From contig CAZAJN010000085.1 in assembly GCA_964485555.1 (NCBI GenBank), forward strand, positions 1 through 33,615: DNA of 33,615 bases, in the 5' to 3' direction. Under the pieces are notes generated by a model. It was not told where the DNA came from and did no database searches. It worked only from the letters and a program-made list of their open reading frames with translations. A program made the position numbers and the translations under genes. Numbering within the stretch: the first letter of the stretch is position 1; each line of letters begins with the position of its first letter. This document shows positions 12,620-21,603 of the stretch, piece by piece. This DNA comes from GWC2-37-8 sp964485555 (lineage in GTDB: Bacteria > Patescibacteriota > Minisyncoccia > Moranbacterales > GWC2-37-73).

Positions 12620-14578
12620 ATGGATTTTCAAATCGATTCGAAATATATTCCTGCTGGTGACCAGCCTCAAGCGATTGAGTCTCTTATCCATGGCCTGGAA
12701 CATCGCAAAAAATTTCAGACGCTTTTGGGTGTGACTGGATCGGGAAAAACTTTCACTATGGCCAATGTCATAGAGCATGTGCAAAGGCCGACTTTAGTAA
12801 TTGCCCCGAACAAAACCTTAGCGGCTCAGCTTGTGCAGGAATTTCGTACCTTTTTTCCAAAAAGCGCAGTGGAATATTTCGTTTCATATTACGATTATTA
12901 TCAGCCGGAAGCCTACATCGCTTCATCGGACACTTATATTGAAAAAGAAGTTCAGATCAATGAAGAAATTGATCGTCTTCGCCATGCCGCCACCAGCGCA
13001 CTTTTGTCCAGGCGCGACGTGATCATCGTGGCTTCGGTGTCATGCATCTACGGTTTGGGTTCGCCGGACTATTATCGCGAGGGAACTGTCGAAGTCGAAG
13101 TGGGAACGGAAAATACCAGGGAAAAAATAATGACCAAAATGATTGAGATGCAATATCATCGCAGTGAGATTTTGGAACGAGGAAAATTCCGGGTGACTGG
13201 CGACACGATCGAGGTCATAACTCCAGGGAGAGAAATTGTGACGCGCATTGAATTGGAATTGGGAAAAGTAAAACGCATTCAAGAATATGATTTTCTGACT
13301 GGCGAAAAATTAGGCAATCTTGAGAAGACCTTGATCTATCCAGCCAAGCATTTCGTGGTGCCTGAGCCAGTAATGCAAGAAGCACTCAGTGAAATTGAAG
13401 CTGAAGCAACTGAACGTGTGAAATATTTCAGGGACAATGGGAAACTTTTGGAGGCCGAAAGAATCGAGCGCAGAACTAAGCAAGACTTGGAAATGATGAG
13501 AGAGGTTGGATATTGCAATGGGATTGAAAATTATTCCCGTTTTTTGACTGATCGACAAGCTGGCGAAGCGCCATACACCTTGATTGATTATTTTCCTGAA
13601 GATTTTCTGATGATCATCGATGAGTCACATGTGACCATTCCGCAGCTTAATGCGATGTACAACGGCGATCGCGCCAGAAAAGAGGCTTTGATTCAAAACG
13701 GTTTTCGCTTGCCAAGTGCATTCGACAATCGCCCTTTGAAATTCACTGAATTCGAGCAACACATCAATCAACTTATTTTCACCACGGCGACTCCCGGAAA
13801 TTATGAAAAAGCTAATGCTGAAAATGTTGCCGAACAAATTATTCGCCCAACTGGACTTTTGGATCCCGAAATCATAATCAAGCCGACTGGCGGACAGGTG
13901 AAAGACGTGCTCGGTGAAATTGAAAAAGTTATTAAAAAAGAGGAGCGCGTTTTGATCACCACACTCACCAAGAAAATGGCGGAGGATCTTTCTGAATTCT
14001 TGAAAGAGCATGGGATAAAGTGTGAATATGTTCATTCAGATGTGGACACTCTGGATCGCATCAGGATCTTGGAAGGATTAAGGCGCGGGGAATTCGATGT
14101 TCTGGTGGGAGTCAACCTTTTGCGTGAAGGACTTGATCTTCCTGAAGTTTCCCTGGTAGCAATTTTGGATGCGGACAAGGAAGGTTTTCTCAGAAGTGAA
14201 ACGTCGCTCATTCAGACAATTGGACGCGCCGCTCGTAATGTCAGCGGACGCGTTGTCATGTATGGCGACAACATCACCGGTTCGATGAAAAGGGCAATCG
14301 ATGAAACGAACCGTCGCCGAACTTTGCAGGAAGCGTACAATAAAAAGCATGGCATCACTCCGTCCACAATCAAGAAGAACATCAAATCTATCATTGATCA
14401 TGAATTGAATCCTATTCCTGCTCCTGATTTCACCAAACTGGAATCTTTGGAAGACGTGGCTGGCTATATCAAGCAGAAAGAAAAAGAGATGAAAAATGCC
14501 GCCCGAGCTCTTGAATTTGAAAAAGCCGCCCTTATCAGGGATGAGATTCTTCAGCTGCGTAAGCTGCAATTGAAATAA
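12620..14578 (+). CDS. uvrB: Excinuclease ABC subunit UvrB
   Basis: 652 aa counted from ATG 12620. An upstream in-frame start at 12545 would only translate repeat DNA, and M-D-F-Q-I-D-S-K-Y-I-P-A-G-D-Q-P matches the normal UvrB N-terminus. Walker A is G-V-T-G-S-G-K-T-F. The damage-probing beta-hairpin region is V-S-Y-Y-D-Y-Y-Q-P-E-A-Y. The helicase motif is I-I-D-E-S-H, and the later R-E-G-L-D-L-P and Q-T-I-G-R-A-A-R are helicase motifs V and VI. The C-terminal UVR domain (residues about 612-650) would contact UvrC. No uvrA or uvrC is in the window. Confidence 0.98.
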   Translation: MDFQIDSKYIPAGDQPQAIESLIHGLEHRKKFQTLLGVTGSGKTFTMANVIEHVQRPTLVIAPNKTLAAQLVQEFRTFFPKSAVEYFVSYYDYYQPEAYIASSDTYIEKEVQINEEIDRLRHAATSALLSRRDVIIVASVSCIYGLGSPDYYREGTVEVEVGTENTREKIMTKMIEMQYHRSEILERGKFRVTGDTIEVITPGREIVTRIELELGKVKRIQEYDFLTGEKLGNLEKTLIYPAKHFVVPEPVMQEALSEIEAEATERVKYFRDNGKLLEAERIERRTKQDLEMMREVGYCNGIENYSRFLTDRQAGEAPYTLIDYFPEDFLMIIDESHVTIPQLNAMYNGDRARKEALIQNGFRLPSAFDNRPLKFTEFEQHINQLIFTTATPGNYEKANAENVAEQIIRPTGLLDPEIIIKPTGGQVKDVLGEIEKVIKKEERVLITTLTKKMAEDLSEFLKEHGIKCEYVHSDVDTLDRIRILEGLRRGEFDVLVGVNLLREGLDLPEVSLVAILDADKEGFLRSETSLIQTIGRAARNVSGRVVMYGDNITGSMKRAIDETNRRRTLQEAYNKKHGITPSTIKKNIKSIIDHELNPIPAPDFTKLESLEDVAGYIKQKEKEMKNAARALEFEKAALIRDEILQLRKLQLK

Positions 14579-14580
14579 TT

Positions 14581-14680
14581 AAGCAAATCTCAAATTACAA
14601 TATCCAAAATTACAAGTCGCTTGATAATTGAAATTTGGTTATTGAAAATTGTTTGTTATTTGTATCTTGGTTATTGTATT
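14581..14680. repeat. Dispersed dyad repeat copy 3
   Basis: It begins with AAATCTCAAATTACAA (14585-14600), identical to a 16-mer inside the U32 gene (17278-17293). It ends with the 21-nt block shared with 12578-12598. Confidence 0.7.
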
Positions 14681-14764
14681 TTGCCTTGTGTCTTGTGTGT
14701 TTCCGGTTTGCCGTGTAAAATTGGGGAAGCATTAAGTAAACATCTAAAAATTAAAGATAAAAGC

Positions 14765-15889
14765 ATGGAAAAGGAACATGAAGTGGAGGATAAAATTGAA
14801 GAAGTGAAGGACGCGCAAGTAGAAGAAATAAAAAAAGACGAAACTGCTGCGAAAAAAGTTGAAAAAAAATGTTGCGGAATCGGGTCTTGCAAAAGTGAAT
14901 CTTGCAAAAAATACGGTATGTATATTGCCGGCGGAGTTTTGATCCTTCTTATTGCTGGAAGTTTTGCTTTCAAGCAATACAGGCAGAAAGTTGATGTGGG
15001 GTCAGAAGTGATCAAAACCAAAGTTGAGAAATTTGTTAAGGAAAATGTTCCCGCAACAGCCAAAACAGAAATCAAGGAGGTTGCAATTGATGGACAGCTA
15101 TACAAGGTCACCGTGAACGTAGATAAGCAGGACATTCCGGTTTTCGTGACTCGAGACGGAAAAAAACTTATCCAGGCTCAGGGAATCATCGATTTGGATG
15201 CCAAAACTGAACCGAAGCCAGAGCAAGCTCCTGAAAAAACTGAGGCTGAGCAAAAAGCTGACGTGCCGACAGTGGATCTTTTCGTGATGAGTTTCTGTCC
15301 ATATGGAACACAGATTGAAAAAGGAATGCTTCCAGTCTTGGAAACTCTTGGAAACAAAATTAAATTCAATCTGAAATTTGTCGACTACGCGATGCACGGA
15401 CAAAATGAAGTTGATGAAAATTTGAGACAGTATTGCATTCAGAAAACTCAACAACCAAAACTCGACAATTATCTGAAATGTTTCTTGAAGGTCGGACAAG
15501 GCACAGCTGATTCTTGCATGAAAACAGCCGGCATTGTCGCATCTCAGGTAAACAGCTGCATGAGCGAAACTGACAAGGAATTTGCGATCAACGAAAGTGT
15601 CAAAGATAAAAGCAAATGGGACAATGCGACATACCCTCCGTTCAATGTAGACAAAGAGGATAATGATAAATTCGGAGTGCAAGGATCTCCAACATTGGTT
15701 GTTAATGGAACCACTGTTTCAGCCGGTCGCGATAGCGCCAGCTTGCTTAAAGCGGTCTGTTCTGGATTTGCAAATCAACCGAAGGAGTGCGCTAAGGAAC
15801 TTTCCGCCACTGCTCCAGCTCCAGGATTTGGAGAGGGAACAGCTACGGCAGGAGCTCCGGCTGCTGCTTGCGAAACACCTCAGCAATAA
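14765..15889 (+). CDS. Membrane-anchored thioredoxin-fold (DsbA-like) protein
   Basis: 374 aa from ATG 14765; the open frame extends upstream only through repeat DNA. Residues 1-35 are charged. A cysteine cluster (K-C-C-G-I-G-S-C-K-S-E-S-C-K) sits just before one membrane helix at about 52-70. The outer part has a beta-rich segment (Y-K-V-T-V-N-V, I-P-V-F-V-T-R-D-G-K-K) and then a thioredoxin fold starting V-D-L-F-V-M-S-F-C-P-Y-G. The cis-Pro loop is in G-S-P-T-L-V-V-N-G. The active site is C-P-Y-G, with one Cys instead of C-x-x-C, so simple dithiol oxidation is doubtful unless another of its many Cys serves as partner. A terminator follows. Confidence 0.75.
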   Translation: MEKEHEVEDKIEEVKDAQVEEIKKDETAAKKVEKKCCGIGSCKSESCKKYGMYIAGGVLILLIAGSFAFKQYRQKVDVGSEVIKTKVEKFVKENVPATAKTEIKEVAIDGQLYKVTVNVDKQDIPVFVTRDGKKLIQAQGIIDLDAKTEPKPEQAPEKTEAEQKADVPTVDLFVMSFCPYGTQIEKGMLPVLETLGNKIKFNLKFVDYAMHGQNEVDENLRQYCIQKTQQPKLDNYLKCFLKVGQGTADSCMKTAGIVASQVNSCMSETDKEFAINESVKDKSKWDNATYPPFNVDKEDNDKFGVQGSPTLVVNGTTVSAGRDSASLLKAVCSGFANQPKECAKELSATAPAPGFGEGTATAGAPAAACETPQQ

Positions 15890-15911
15890 TCTTCATTACA
15901 ACTTGAACCAT

Positions 15912-15940
15912 AAAAGAGAAGCCACGTGCTTCTCTTTTTG
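15912..15940 (+). terminator. Intrinsic terminator
   Basis: A perfect 11-bp stem, AAAAGAGAAGC (15912-15922) with GCTTCTCTTTT (15928-15938), loop CACGT, T tract. Confidence 0.9.
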
Positions 15941-15948
15941 TTTTGGTA

Positions 15949-15977
15949 TTGATATAAGTTGAAAAAAATGCTATGAT
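15949..15977 (+). promoter_or_regulatory. Promoter of the receiver-domain gene
   Basis: TTGATA at 15949-15954, a 17-nt spacer, TATGAT at 15972-15977, with the start codon about 25 nt after the expected transcription start. Confidence 0.6.
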
Positions 15978-16008
15978 TCAAACATAATCAAACAAAATAT
16001 TCAATCAT

Positions 16009-16425
16009 ATGGAACAAGTCAAACCAGTCATTCTAATCGCTGAAGACGAAGATGACCTTCGAGAAATGTACACCATGGCGCTTTCTGGTGCCAGTTTTGA
16101 GGTTCTGCAGGCTGTCAATGGGAAAGAGGTGCTCGAGTGGTTGGAAAAGAAATATATGGAAGTGAATTTGATTTTGCTGGACATCGTGATGCCTGGCATG
16201 GATGGATTTGAAACCTTGGAGCGGATAAAAAAAGATGAGCGCTTCAAAAAAATCTTAGTTTTGGTTTCAACAAATTTGGACAATGATGAAGATCGTCAAC
16301 AAGCCTTGGGTATGGGAGCTAGGGATTATTTTGTGAAGTCCCAACACACCCCGTCTGAATTGGTTGCTAAGATCAACACTATTCTTGCTGAAGAAGAAAG
16401 GATTATGGGCATGAAAAATGCTTAA
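16009..16425 (+). CDS. Stand-alone response regulator receiver (CheY-like)
   Basis: 138 aa with a receiver domain only. The acidic pocket is E12/D13, the phospho-acceptor D58 (L-L-L-D-I-V-M-P-G-M-D-G), the switch Ser87 (V-L-V-S-T) and Lys110 (Y-F-V-K-S). The C-terminal 15 residues form a helix with no output domain. No histidine kinase is in the window, so partner and output are unknown. It has its own promoter and a 12-bp-stem terminator. Confidence 0.93.
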   Translation: MEQVKPVILIAEDEDDLREMYTMALSGASFEVLQAVNGKEVLEWLEKKYMEVNLILLDIVMPGMDGFETLERIKKDERFKKILVLVSTNLDNDEDRQQALGMGARDYFVKSQHTPSELVAKINTILAEEERIMGMKNA

Positions 16426-16450
16426 GTTTGAAAAATATTTCTTCTCACTT

Positions 16451-16481
16451 AGAAAATGTCGTAAAACGACATTTTCTTTTT
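16451..16481 (+). terminator. Intrinsic terminator after the receiver gene
   Basis: A perfect 12-bp stem, AGAAAATGTCGT (16451-16462) with ACGACATTTTCT (16466-16477), loop AAA, then TTTTG. Confidence 0.92.
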
Positions 16482-16565
16482 GTTTTAAGAAAAATCTGAT
16501 GACCTGAGGTGGAATTTGAATTACTGGCGAACGTTGTTTGACTCACCCGCCTAAAAGAGTTAGAG

Positions 16566-16571
16566 TATAAT
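16566..16571 (+). promoter_or_regulatory. -10 element close to the U32 start codon
   Basis: TATAAT 10-20 nt before the ATG codons at 16582 and 16591. The nearest TTGACT is 22 nt upstream, too far for a normal spacer. The transcript would be nearly leaderless. Confidence 0.4.
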
Positions 16572-16581
16572 ATGAATAATA

Positions 16582-17979
16582 ATGAATTTTATGCCTAAAA
16601 AAAGCCGAAAAATTGAGCTCTGGGCGCCGGCGGGCTTGTCCGCCAAAGCCCCTAAAAATAAGAAATCATCAAGCAGAATTGAACTCTTGGCGCCGGCGGG
16701 GAGTCCCGAAAAGTTGAAATATGCCATCAGTTGGGGAGCGGATGCTGTCTATGCGGGAGTGCCTGATGTTTCCATGCGCGCACGCGTGAACACTTTCACT
16801 GAGAAATCTTTGGAAGAAGCCACAAAGCTTGTTCATTCAATGGGCAAGAAAATTTTCGTGACGCTCAATATTTATGCGCACAACTATCATCTTCCGATTA
16901 TTGAAAAACATTTGAAATTTTTGAAGAAAATCGGAGTGGATGCGGTGATTGTGGCTGATCCGGGAATCATTTCCTTGGTCAGGAAAATCATGCCTGAGAC
17001 TGAAATACATCTGAGCACGCAAGCTAATGTTACCAACTGGCAAGCAGCCAAGTTTTGGTACGACCTTGGAATAAAAAGAATCGTGCTAGCCAGGGAAGTG
17101 ACTCTGAACGATATTAAGGAAATAAAAAAACATGTTCCTAGATTGGAATTGGAATATTTCGTGCATGGCGCAATGTGCATGAGCTATTCAGGACGCTGCA
17201 TTTTGAGCAAATGGATGAGTGGTAAAAGTGCAAATCTGGGGGATTGTACGCAGCCGTGCAGATGGGCTTACACTCAGAAATCTCAAATTACAAATAGCAA
17301 ATTACAAACAAATTCCAAATGCCAAATTTCAAACACTCAAACCGGGGAATATGAGGTGATGGAAGTGGAGGAAGTTCAAAGCGGACGGCCTGTACTACTA
17401 GAGCAGGATTCACACGGAACATATTTTTTCAATAGTAAGGACTTGAATCTGCTCCAGCACCTTCTGGAGCTCCGAGAAGCAGGCGTAGATTCATTTAAAA
17501 TAGAGGGGCGTAATAAGAGCGTATTCTATGTAGCAAACGTGGTAAGGGCCTATAGGAGCGTTCTGGATGCAATTGAAGGCGGAAAACCCCCTCAGGAGAC
17601 CAGGAAAATCTTCAGATGGGCAACTAAGGAATTGGATAAATTGGCCAATCGTGGCTATACTAAGGGATTTTTGCTCGGCAATGAACCGGAGCATGGTTTT
17701 TCAGGACAGCAGGTTAATGAGCAATTTCAGTTCGTAGGCGAGGTTTTGGAGGGTGAAGGCAATAAATTGAAGGTAAAAATACATAACGCTGTCAGACCAG
17801 GCGATGGACTTGAAATTGTAACTAAGGAGAAAAACATTTCTGTTAAGATCAAAACGATATATAATCAGGATATGGAGGAGGTTCCTTCGGCTCATGGCGG
17901 ACATGGTAATTTGTATTACATTGTAATAAGCAGGAAAGACATCGAACCGCTTTCGCTGATGCGAAAGATAAATAATTAG
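16582..17979 (+). CDS. Peptidase U32 family protein, TrhP (YegQ)-like
   Basis: 465 aa. The U32 signature is intact: E-Y-F-V-H-G-A-M-C-M-S-Y-S-G-R-C-I-L-S (about 192-210). G-D-C-T-Q-P-C-R-W-A-Y follows, giving the four-Cys set of the tRNA 5-hydroxyuridine proteins TrhP/YegQ; then come G-T-Y-F-F-N-S-K-D-L and F-K-I-E-G-R. Likely role: prephenate-dependent hydroxylation of U34 in tRNA. Two oddities: residues about 233-253 are encoded by a dispersed intergenic repeat (17278-17340), and the N-terminus carries a 22-codon partial duplication (I-E-L-W-A-P-A-G, then I-E-L-L-A-P-A-G). The start may be 16582 or 16591. Confidence 0.88.
   Translation: MNFMPKKSRKIELWAPAGLSAKAPKNKKSSSRIELLAPAGSPEKLKYAISWGADAVYAGVPDVSMRARVNTFTEKSLEEATKLVHSMGKKIFVTLNIYAHNYHLPIIEKHLKFLKKIGVDAVIVADPGIISLVRKIMPETEIHLSTQANVTNWQAAKFWYDLGIKRIVLAREVTLNDIKEIKKHVPRLELEYFVHGAMCMSYSGRCILSKWMSGKSANLGDCTQPCRWAYTQKSQITNSKLQTNSKCQISNTQTGEYEVMEVEEVQSGRPVLLEQDSHGTYFFNSKDLNLLQHLLELREAGVDSFKIEGRNKSVFYVANVVRAYRSVLDAIEGGKPPQETRKIFRWATKELDKLANRGYTKGFLLGNEPEHGFSGQQVNEQFQFVGEVLEGEGNKLKVKIHNAVRPGDGLEIVTKEKNISVKIKTIYNQDMEEVPSAHGGHGNLYYIVISRKDIEPLSLMRKINN
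17278..17340 (+). repeat. Dispersed repeat captured inside the U32 gene
   Basis: 63 nt of CAAATTACAAAT-type units that keep the reading frame, including 16 nt identical to 14585-14600 and 13 nt identical to 12522-12534. It encodes a polar Ser/Asn/Gln/Thr/Lys loop. Confidence 0.75.
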
Positions 17980-18100
17980 CAAATTTCCAATTTTCAATTC
18001 ACAATTTACATTGAATTTTCAATGATAAAAATTTTCAAATCAATTGAAAATTGCTTATTGAAAATTATTTGAAAATTGAAAATTGATCATTGAAAATTTT
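17980..18100. repeat. TTGAAAATT dyad repeats
   Basis: Alternating TTTTCAATT and AATTGAAAATT units, with ATTGAATTTTCAATGA and TTGAAAATTGATCATTG forming several dyads. It resembles 11870-11925. No gene is present. Confidence 0.6.
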
Positions 18101-18106
18101 ATTTAT

Positions 18107-19090
18107 ATGAATATTCAAGAAATTCACAAATTGGCCATTGAATTTGGAATCAAGGCTGATTTTCGCAGCAAGGAAAAAATCGAGAAGATGCTCAAAAGAG
18201 AGAAAGAAAAATATGATGGACTTTCTAAGGATAAGAAAGAACTTTTTGACAAGGAAAAACTGACAAACCCATATTCCGACACCAGGATTCATTTTGATGG
18301 CGGCGCAAAGCAGGTGAAAAAAATTATGGCTGGAATCGATATTGATAGCAGTGAGCTTATGGTGGCGCGCTATCTTTCAAATCACAATCCTAAGGGCCAG
18401 ATTGATTTGGTTATCGGTCATCATCCGGAAGGAAAGGCTTTGGCGGATCTTTCAGATGTCATGCATCTTCAGGCTGATCTGCTCAGTCAATATGGAGTTC
18501 CTATCAACATTGCTGAAGGATTGATGAAAGTTCGCATTGGAGAAGTTAGTCGAGGTGTCAGCGCCTCCAATCATTTCAAAGAAGTTGACACGGCGCGACT
18601 GTTGGGAATGAATTTTATGAACGTGCACACTCCGGCAGATAATCTTGTTGCCAGATTTGTGGAAGAAAAAATCACTAAAGACGATCCCGAAACAGTGGGA
18701 GATGTTCTGAAATCTTTGTTGGAAATTCCCGAATACAGAGAGGGCGCTTTGCGTGGCGCCGGACCACGCCTTTTCACGGGCTCGGAAGAAAACAGTGTTG
18801 GCAAGATCGCTTTTTCAGAAATTACCGGAGGAACATCAGGCAGCGCTAAGATGTATGAAAAGATGTCACATGCAGGAATTGGTACGATCATTTCAATGCA
18901 TCAAAGTGAAGAACATCGCAAGGAAGCAGAGAAGCATCATATAAATGTTGTAATCGCTGGTCACATATCCTCTGACTCGCTTGGCATGAATCTTTTCTTG
19001 GATGAACTTGAGAAGAAAGGAATTGAAATTGTTCCATGTAGTGGCCTGATAAGAGTCAGCCGTGTGAAAAAAAATGGAAAGAAGAAATAA
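18107..19090 (+). CDS. NIF3/DUF34-like metal-binding protein
   Basis: 327 aa from ATG 18107; an upstream TTG at 18083 lies in repeat DNA. The pair H-H in V-I-G-H-H-P-E-G (about 104-105) and the late A-G-H-I-S-S-D-S-L-G-M-N (about 284-295) match the two metal-ligand regions of the NIF3 fold, whose members bind two divalent metals. The first 60 residues are a charged helical addition. The biochemical role of NIF3 proteins is not settled; GTP cyclohydrolase-like and stress roles have been proposed. No neighbours clarify it. Confidence 0.65.
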   Translation: MNIQEIHKLAIEFGIKADFRSKEKIEKMLKREKEKYDGLSKDKKELFDKEKLTNPYSDTRIHFDGGAKQVKKIMAGIDIDSSELMVARYLSNHNPKGQIDLVIGHHPEGKALADLSDVMHLQADLLSQYGVPINIAEGLMKVRIGEVSRGVSASNHFKEVDTARLLGMNFMNVHTPADNLVARFVEEKITKDDPETVGDVLKSLLEIPEYREGALRGAGPRLFTGSEENSVGKIAFSEITGGTSGSAKMYEKMSHAGIGTIISMHQSEEHRKEAEKHHINVVIAGHISSDSLGMNLFLDELEKKGIEIVPCSGLIRVSRVKKNGKKK

Positions 19091-19147
19091 TTAAGAATTA
19101 AGTGAAGAAATCATGATTCGTAATTCTTGATTCATGATTCATCATTA
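19091..19147. repeat. GATTCATGATTC repeat
   Basis: CATGATTCGTAATTCTTGAT and TTCATGATTCATCATT, ending at the M16 start codon. Same family as 8270-8330 and 24680-24765. Confidence 0.6.
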
Positions 19148-19149
19148 AA

Positions 19150-20418
19150 ATGGATTATAAAAAAACCACATTGAAAAACGGACTCAGGATTTTGACTGTG
19201 CCGGTGAAGGGAACACAAACAGCGACTGTGATGATCATGGTTGGCGTTGGAGCGCGCTATGAAACTGACAAGCAAGCTGGCCTTTCACATTTCGTGGAGC
19301 ACATGCTTTTCAAAGGAACGGAAAAGCGGCCGACAGCCCAAATGATTTCAGAGGAACTCGATGCGATTGGCGGAGAATTTAACGCTTTCACAGCCAAAGA
19401 CAAGACTGCGTATTACGCGAAAGTTGATTCCAAGCATATAGGAACTGCTTTTGACGTGGTGGCGGATATCTTTTTGAATTCGAAATTGGAGCAGGCTGAG
19501 ATTGATCGCGAGCGCGGACCGATTTTGCAAGAACTCAGCATGTATGAGGACGAACCTCGCAGAGCAGTTGGTGAAGAATTGGAAGCTTTGCTCTATCCAG
19601 GAGTTGCCATGGGAAAGGGCATTGTCGGAAACAAGCAGACGATCAACAGTTTTCAGCGCAAAGACTTCACGGCTTTCATGAAAAAATATTATACCGCGAA
19701 TGAAACCGTCATCTGTGTGGCTGGAAAGTTTGACGAGAAAAAAATCCTTGCCCACATAGAAAAATATTTCTTGAACGTGGCGCCGGGCAAGAAGATAAAT
19801 TTCAAAAAAGTTTCTGAGAAGCAAAATGCACCGCAGGTGAAAATAAAATTCAAGAAAACCGATCAGACGCATGTTCTTGTCGGCAATCGCGCCTACGCTC
19901 AAAATCATAAGGATCGCTATGTGCTTGCCTTGCTCTCGACCATCCTGGGCGGAAACATGAGCAGCAGGCTTTTCATTGAAGTTCGTGAGCGAAGAGGTTT
20001 GGCATATTTCGTGCACACCAGCATTGATACCTATGAAGATTGCGGATACATTTCGACTCAGGCCGGAGTTGAGCATGGAAAATTGTTGCAAACCATCGAA
20101 GTCATCTTAGAGCAATATGAAAAGATTTCAGTTGAAGGTGTGAGTGCCAAGGAACTTCAAAAAGCCAAGGATTACATCAAGGGACGTTCGATCATGGGAT
20201 TTGAGGCTTCTGATGATGTGGCCATGTTTTTCATAGATCAGGAAATGCACAAGGAAAAAATTCTGACTCCTAATGAGGTCTTTGCCAAGATTGATGCCGT
20301 CAGTCAGGATGATATCATACGGGTAGCCAAAGATATTTTCAGAAAGGAAAAATTGAATTGCGCAATTGTGGGACCACATAAGAATGATAAAAAAATACTT
20401 TCTATTTTAAAGGGTTAG
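19150..20418 (+). CDS. M16 family zinc protease
   Basis: 422 aa, the size of single-chain bacterial M16B proteases. The inverted zinc motif H-x-x-E-H is at H47, E50 and H51 (G-L-S-H-F-V-E-H-M-L-F-K-G-T). The third ligand is E128, in the position expected 77 residues later. The C-terminal half has the non-catalytic homologous domain with R-G-L-A-Y (about 280-284). No signal peptide is seen, so it is probably cytoplasmic. It starts right after a repeat and has no Shine-Dalgarno. Confidence 0.94.
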   Translation: MDYKKTTLKNGLRILTVPVKGTQTATVMIMVGVGARYETDKQAGLSHFVEHMLFKGTEKRPTAQMISEELDAIGGEFNAFTAKDKTAYYAKVDSKHIGTAFDVVADIFLNSKLEQAEIDRERGPILQELSMYEDEPRRAVGEELEALLYPGVAMGKGIVGNKQTINSFQRKDFTAFMKKYYTANETVICVAGKFDEKKILAHIEKYFLNVAPGKKINFKKVSEKQNAPQVKIKFKKTDQTHVLVGNRAYAQNHKDRYVLALLSTILGGNMSSRLFIEVRERRGLAYFVHTSIDTYEDCGYISTQAGVEHGKLLQTIEVILEQYEKISVEGVSAKELQKAKDYIKGRSIMGFEASDDVAMFFIDQEMHKEKILTPNEVFAKIDAVSQDDIIRVAKDIFRKEKLNCAIVGPHKNDKKILSILKG

Positions 20419-20482
20419 CGTCTTGATGATAGATGACTTTTTGAAAATATCTTAGTCACCAGTCGTTTATTGCTGAAAATTC

Positions 20483-21514
20483 ATGCAAAATCGTAATGTT
20501 ATCGACATTTCAACAGGTGCAATAATAAGAACCATCGCCATTGTTCTTGGTCTTTGGTTTTTGTATTTGGTGCGCGATGTGGTCGCCCTGTTTTTCTTGT
20601 CCGTGATTTTGACAGCCACGCTTGATCCGGCCATAGATTGGTTGAGCAGGCGCAAGATTTCCAGATCCTTCGGAGTCATCATCATCTACATCGCACTTTT
20701 TTTGATTGTAGGTATGTTTGTTTCTTTGGCAGCTCCACCATTGGTCAGTCAATTCAAGAGTTTTGCTCAAAACATCCCTGCCTATAGTTCGTCTTTGGCC
20801 AATACTTTCGCTGGAGTGGAAAAGTACGCGTTCTCATACGGGATATCTTTTGATAGTCATGATTTTCTGCAAAACTTGGCTGGGAATTTTTTTCAATCTT
20901 CCAGTCAATTCTTTGGCGCCACTGTGGGAGTCTTCACATTCTTCATTTCCTTGCTGGTGATTTTGGCTTTGACGTTCTACATGTCAGTGAAAGAAGATGG
21001 GATGAACAAATTTTTAGTTTCCATAACACCTCAAGATCATCAGGAATATGTCATTTCAGTGGCGGATCGCATAAAGGTGAAGATAGGGAAATGGCTGGGA
21101 GGCCAGATCTTGCTGATGTTGATAATTTTCTTGCTTGATTTCATCGCGCTTTCAATCTTTAACATTCCATATGCGCTTGCGCTTGCTCTCTTGGCTGGCT
21201 TGCTGGAAATAGTTCCATATCTTGGTCCGATCATCTCAGCCTCGCTTGCTTCATTGGTAGGTTTTTTCATTTCACCAGTGACTGGTCTTATTGTGCTTGG
21301 GATCCTGACTGTCATTCAACAAATTGAAAGTCACATCATCGTTCCGCAAATAATGAAAAAGGCAGTCGGTCTTAATCCGGTGGTTGTCATTCTTTCGCTG
21401 CTTATCGGTGCCAAACTGGGTGGAACGCTGGGGGCTATTTTGGCAGTACCGATTGCAACTTCCATCGGAGTTATCATAGGCGATATAGTTGAAAGAAATG
21501 AAAACCCTGAATAA
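20483..21514 (+). CDS. AI-2E family transporter (YdiK/PerM-like)
   Basis: 343 aa. Two N-terminal hydrophobic segments (about 9-75) precede a long soluble stretch. A helix-rich C-terminal half then carries the family landmarks I-L-A-L-T-F-Y-M-S-V, L-E-I-V-P-Y-L-G-P-I-I-S-A and the closing P-x-V-V-I-L-S-L-L-I-G-A-K-L-G-G-x-L-G-A-I-L-A-V-P. Members export autoinducer-2-like or small molecules, or act as sodium/proton antiporters. The substrate here is unknown. The next start codon comes 8 nt after its stop. Confidence 0.92.
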   Translation: MQNRNVIDISTGAIIRTIAIVLGLWFLYLVRDVVALFFLSVILTATLDPAIDWLSRRKISRSFGVIIIYIALFLIVGMFVSLAAPPLVSQFKSFAQNIPAYSSSLANTFAGVEKYAFSYGISFDSHDFLQNLAGNFFQSSSQFFGATVGVFTFFISLLVILALTFYMSVKEDGMNKFLVSITPQDHQEYVISVADRIKVKIGKWLGGQILLMLIIFLLDFIALSIFNIPYALALALLAGLLEIVPYLGPIISASLASLVGFFISPVTGLIVLGILTVIQQIESHIIVPQIMKKAVGLNPVVVILSLLIGAKLGGTLGAILAVPIATSIGVIIGDIVERNENPE

Positions 21515-21603
21515 GATGACAAATGAGTTTACAACAAAGAGATGCGGCTTGCTCAGCTTTGAATGAAAATTTCCAATTTCCAATCCAATTACCAATAAAC
21601 AAC

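Noticed and set aside
14621..14764. A 48-aa hydrophobic, Cys-containing extension of the thioredoxin-fold protein
   Set aside because: It is encoded largely by the same dispersed repeat as before uvrB, from a TTG codon without a ribosome site; the ATG at 14765 is preferred.
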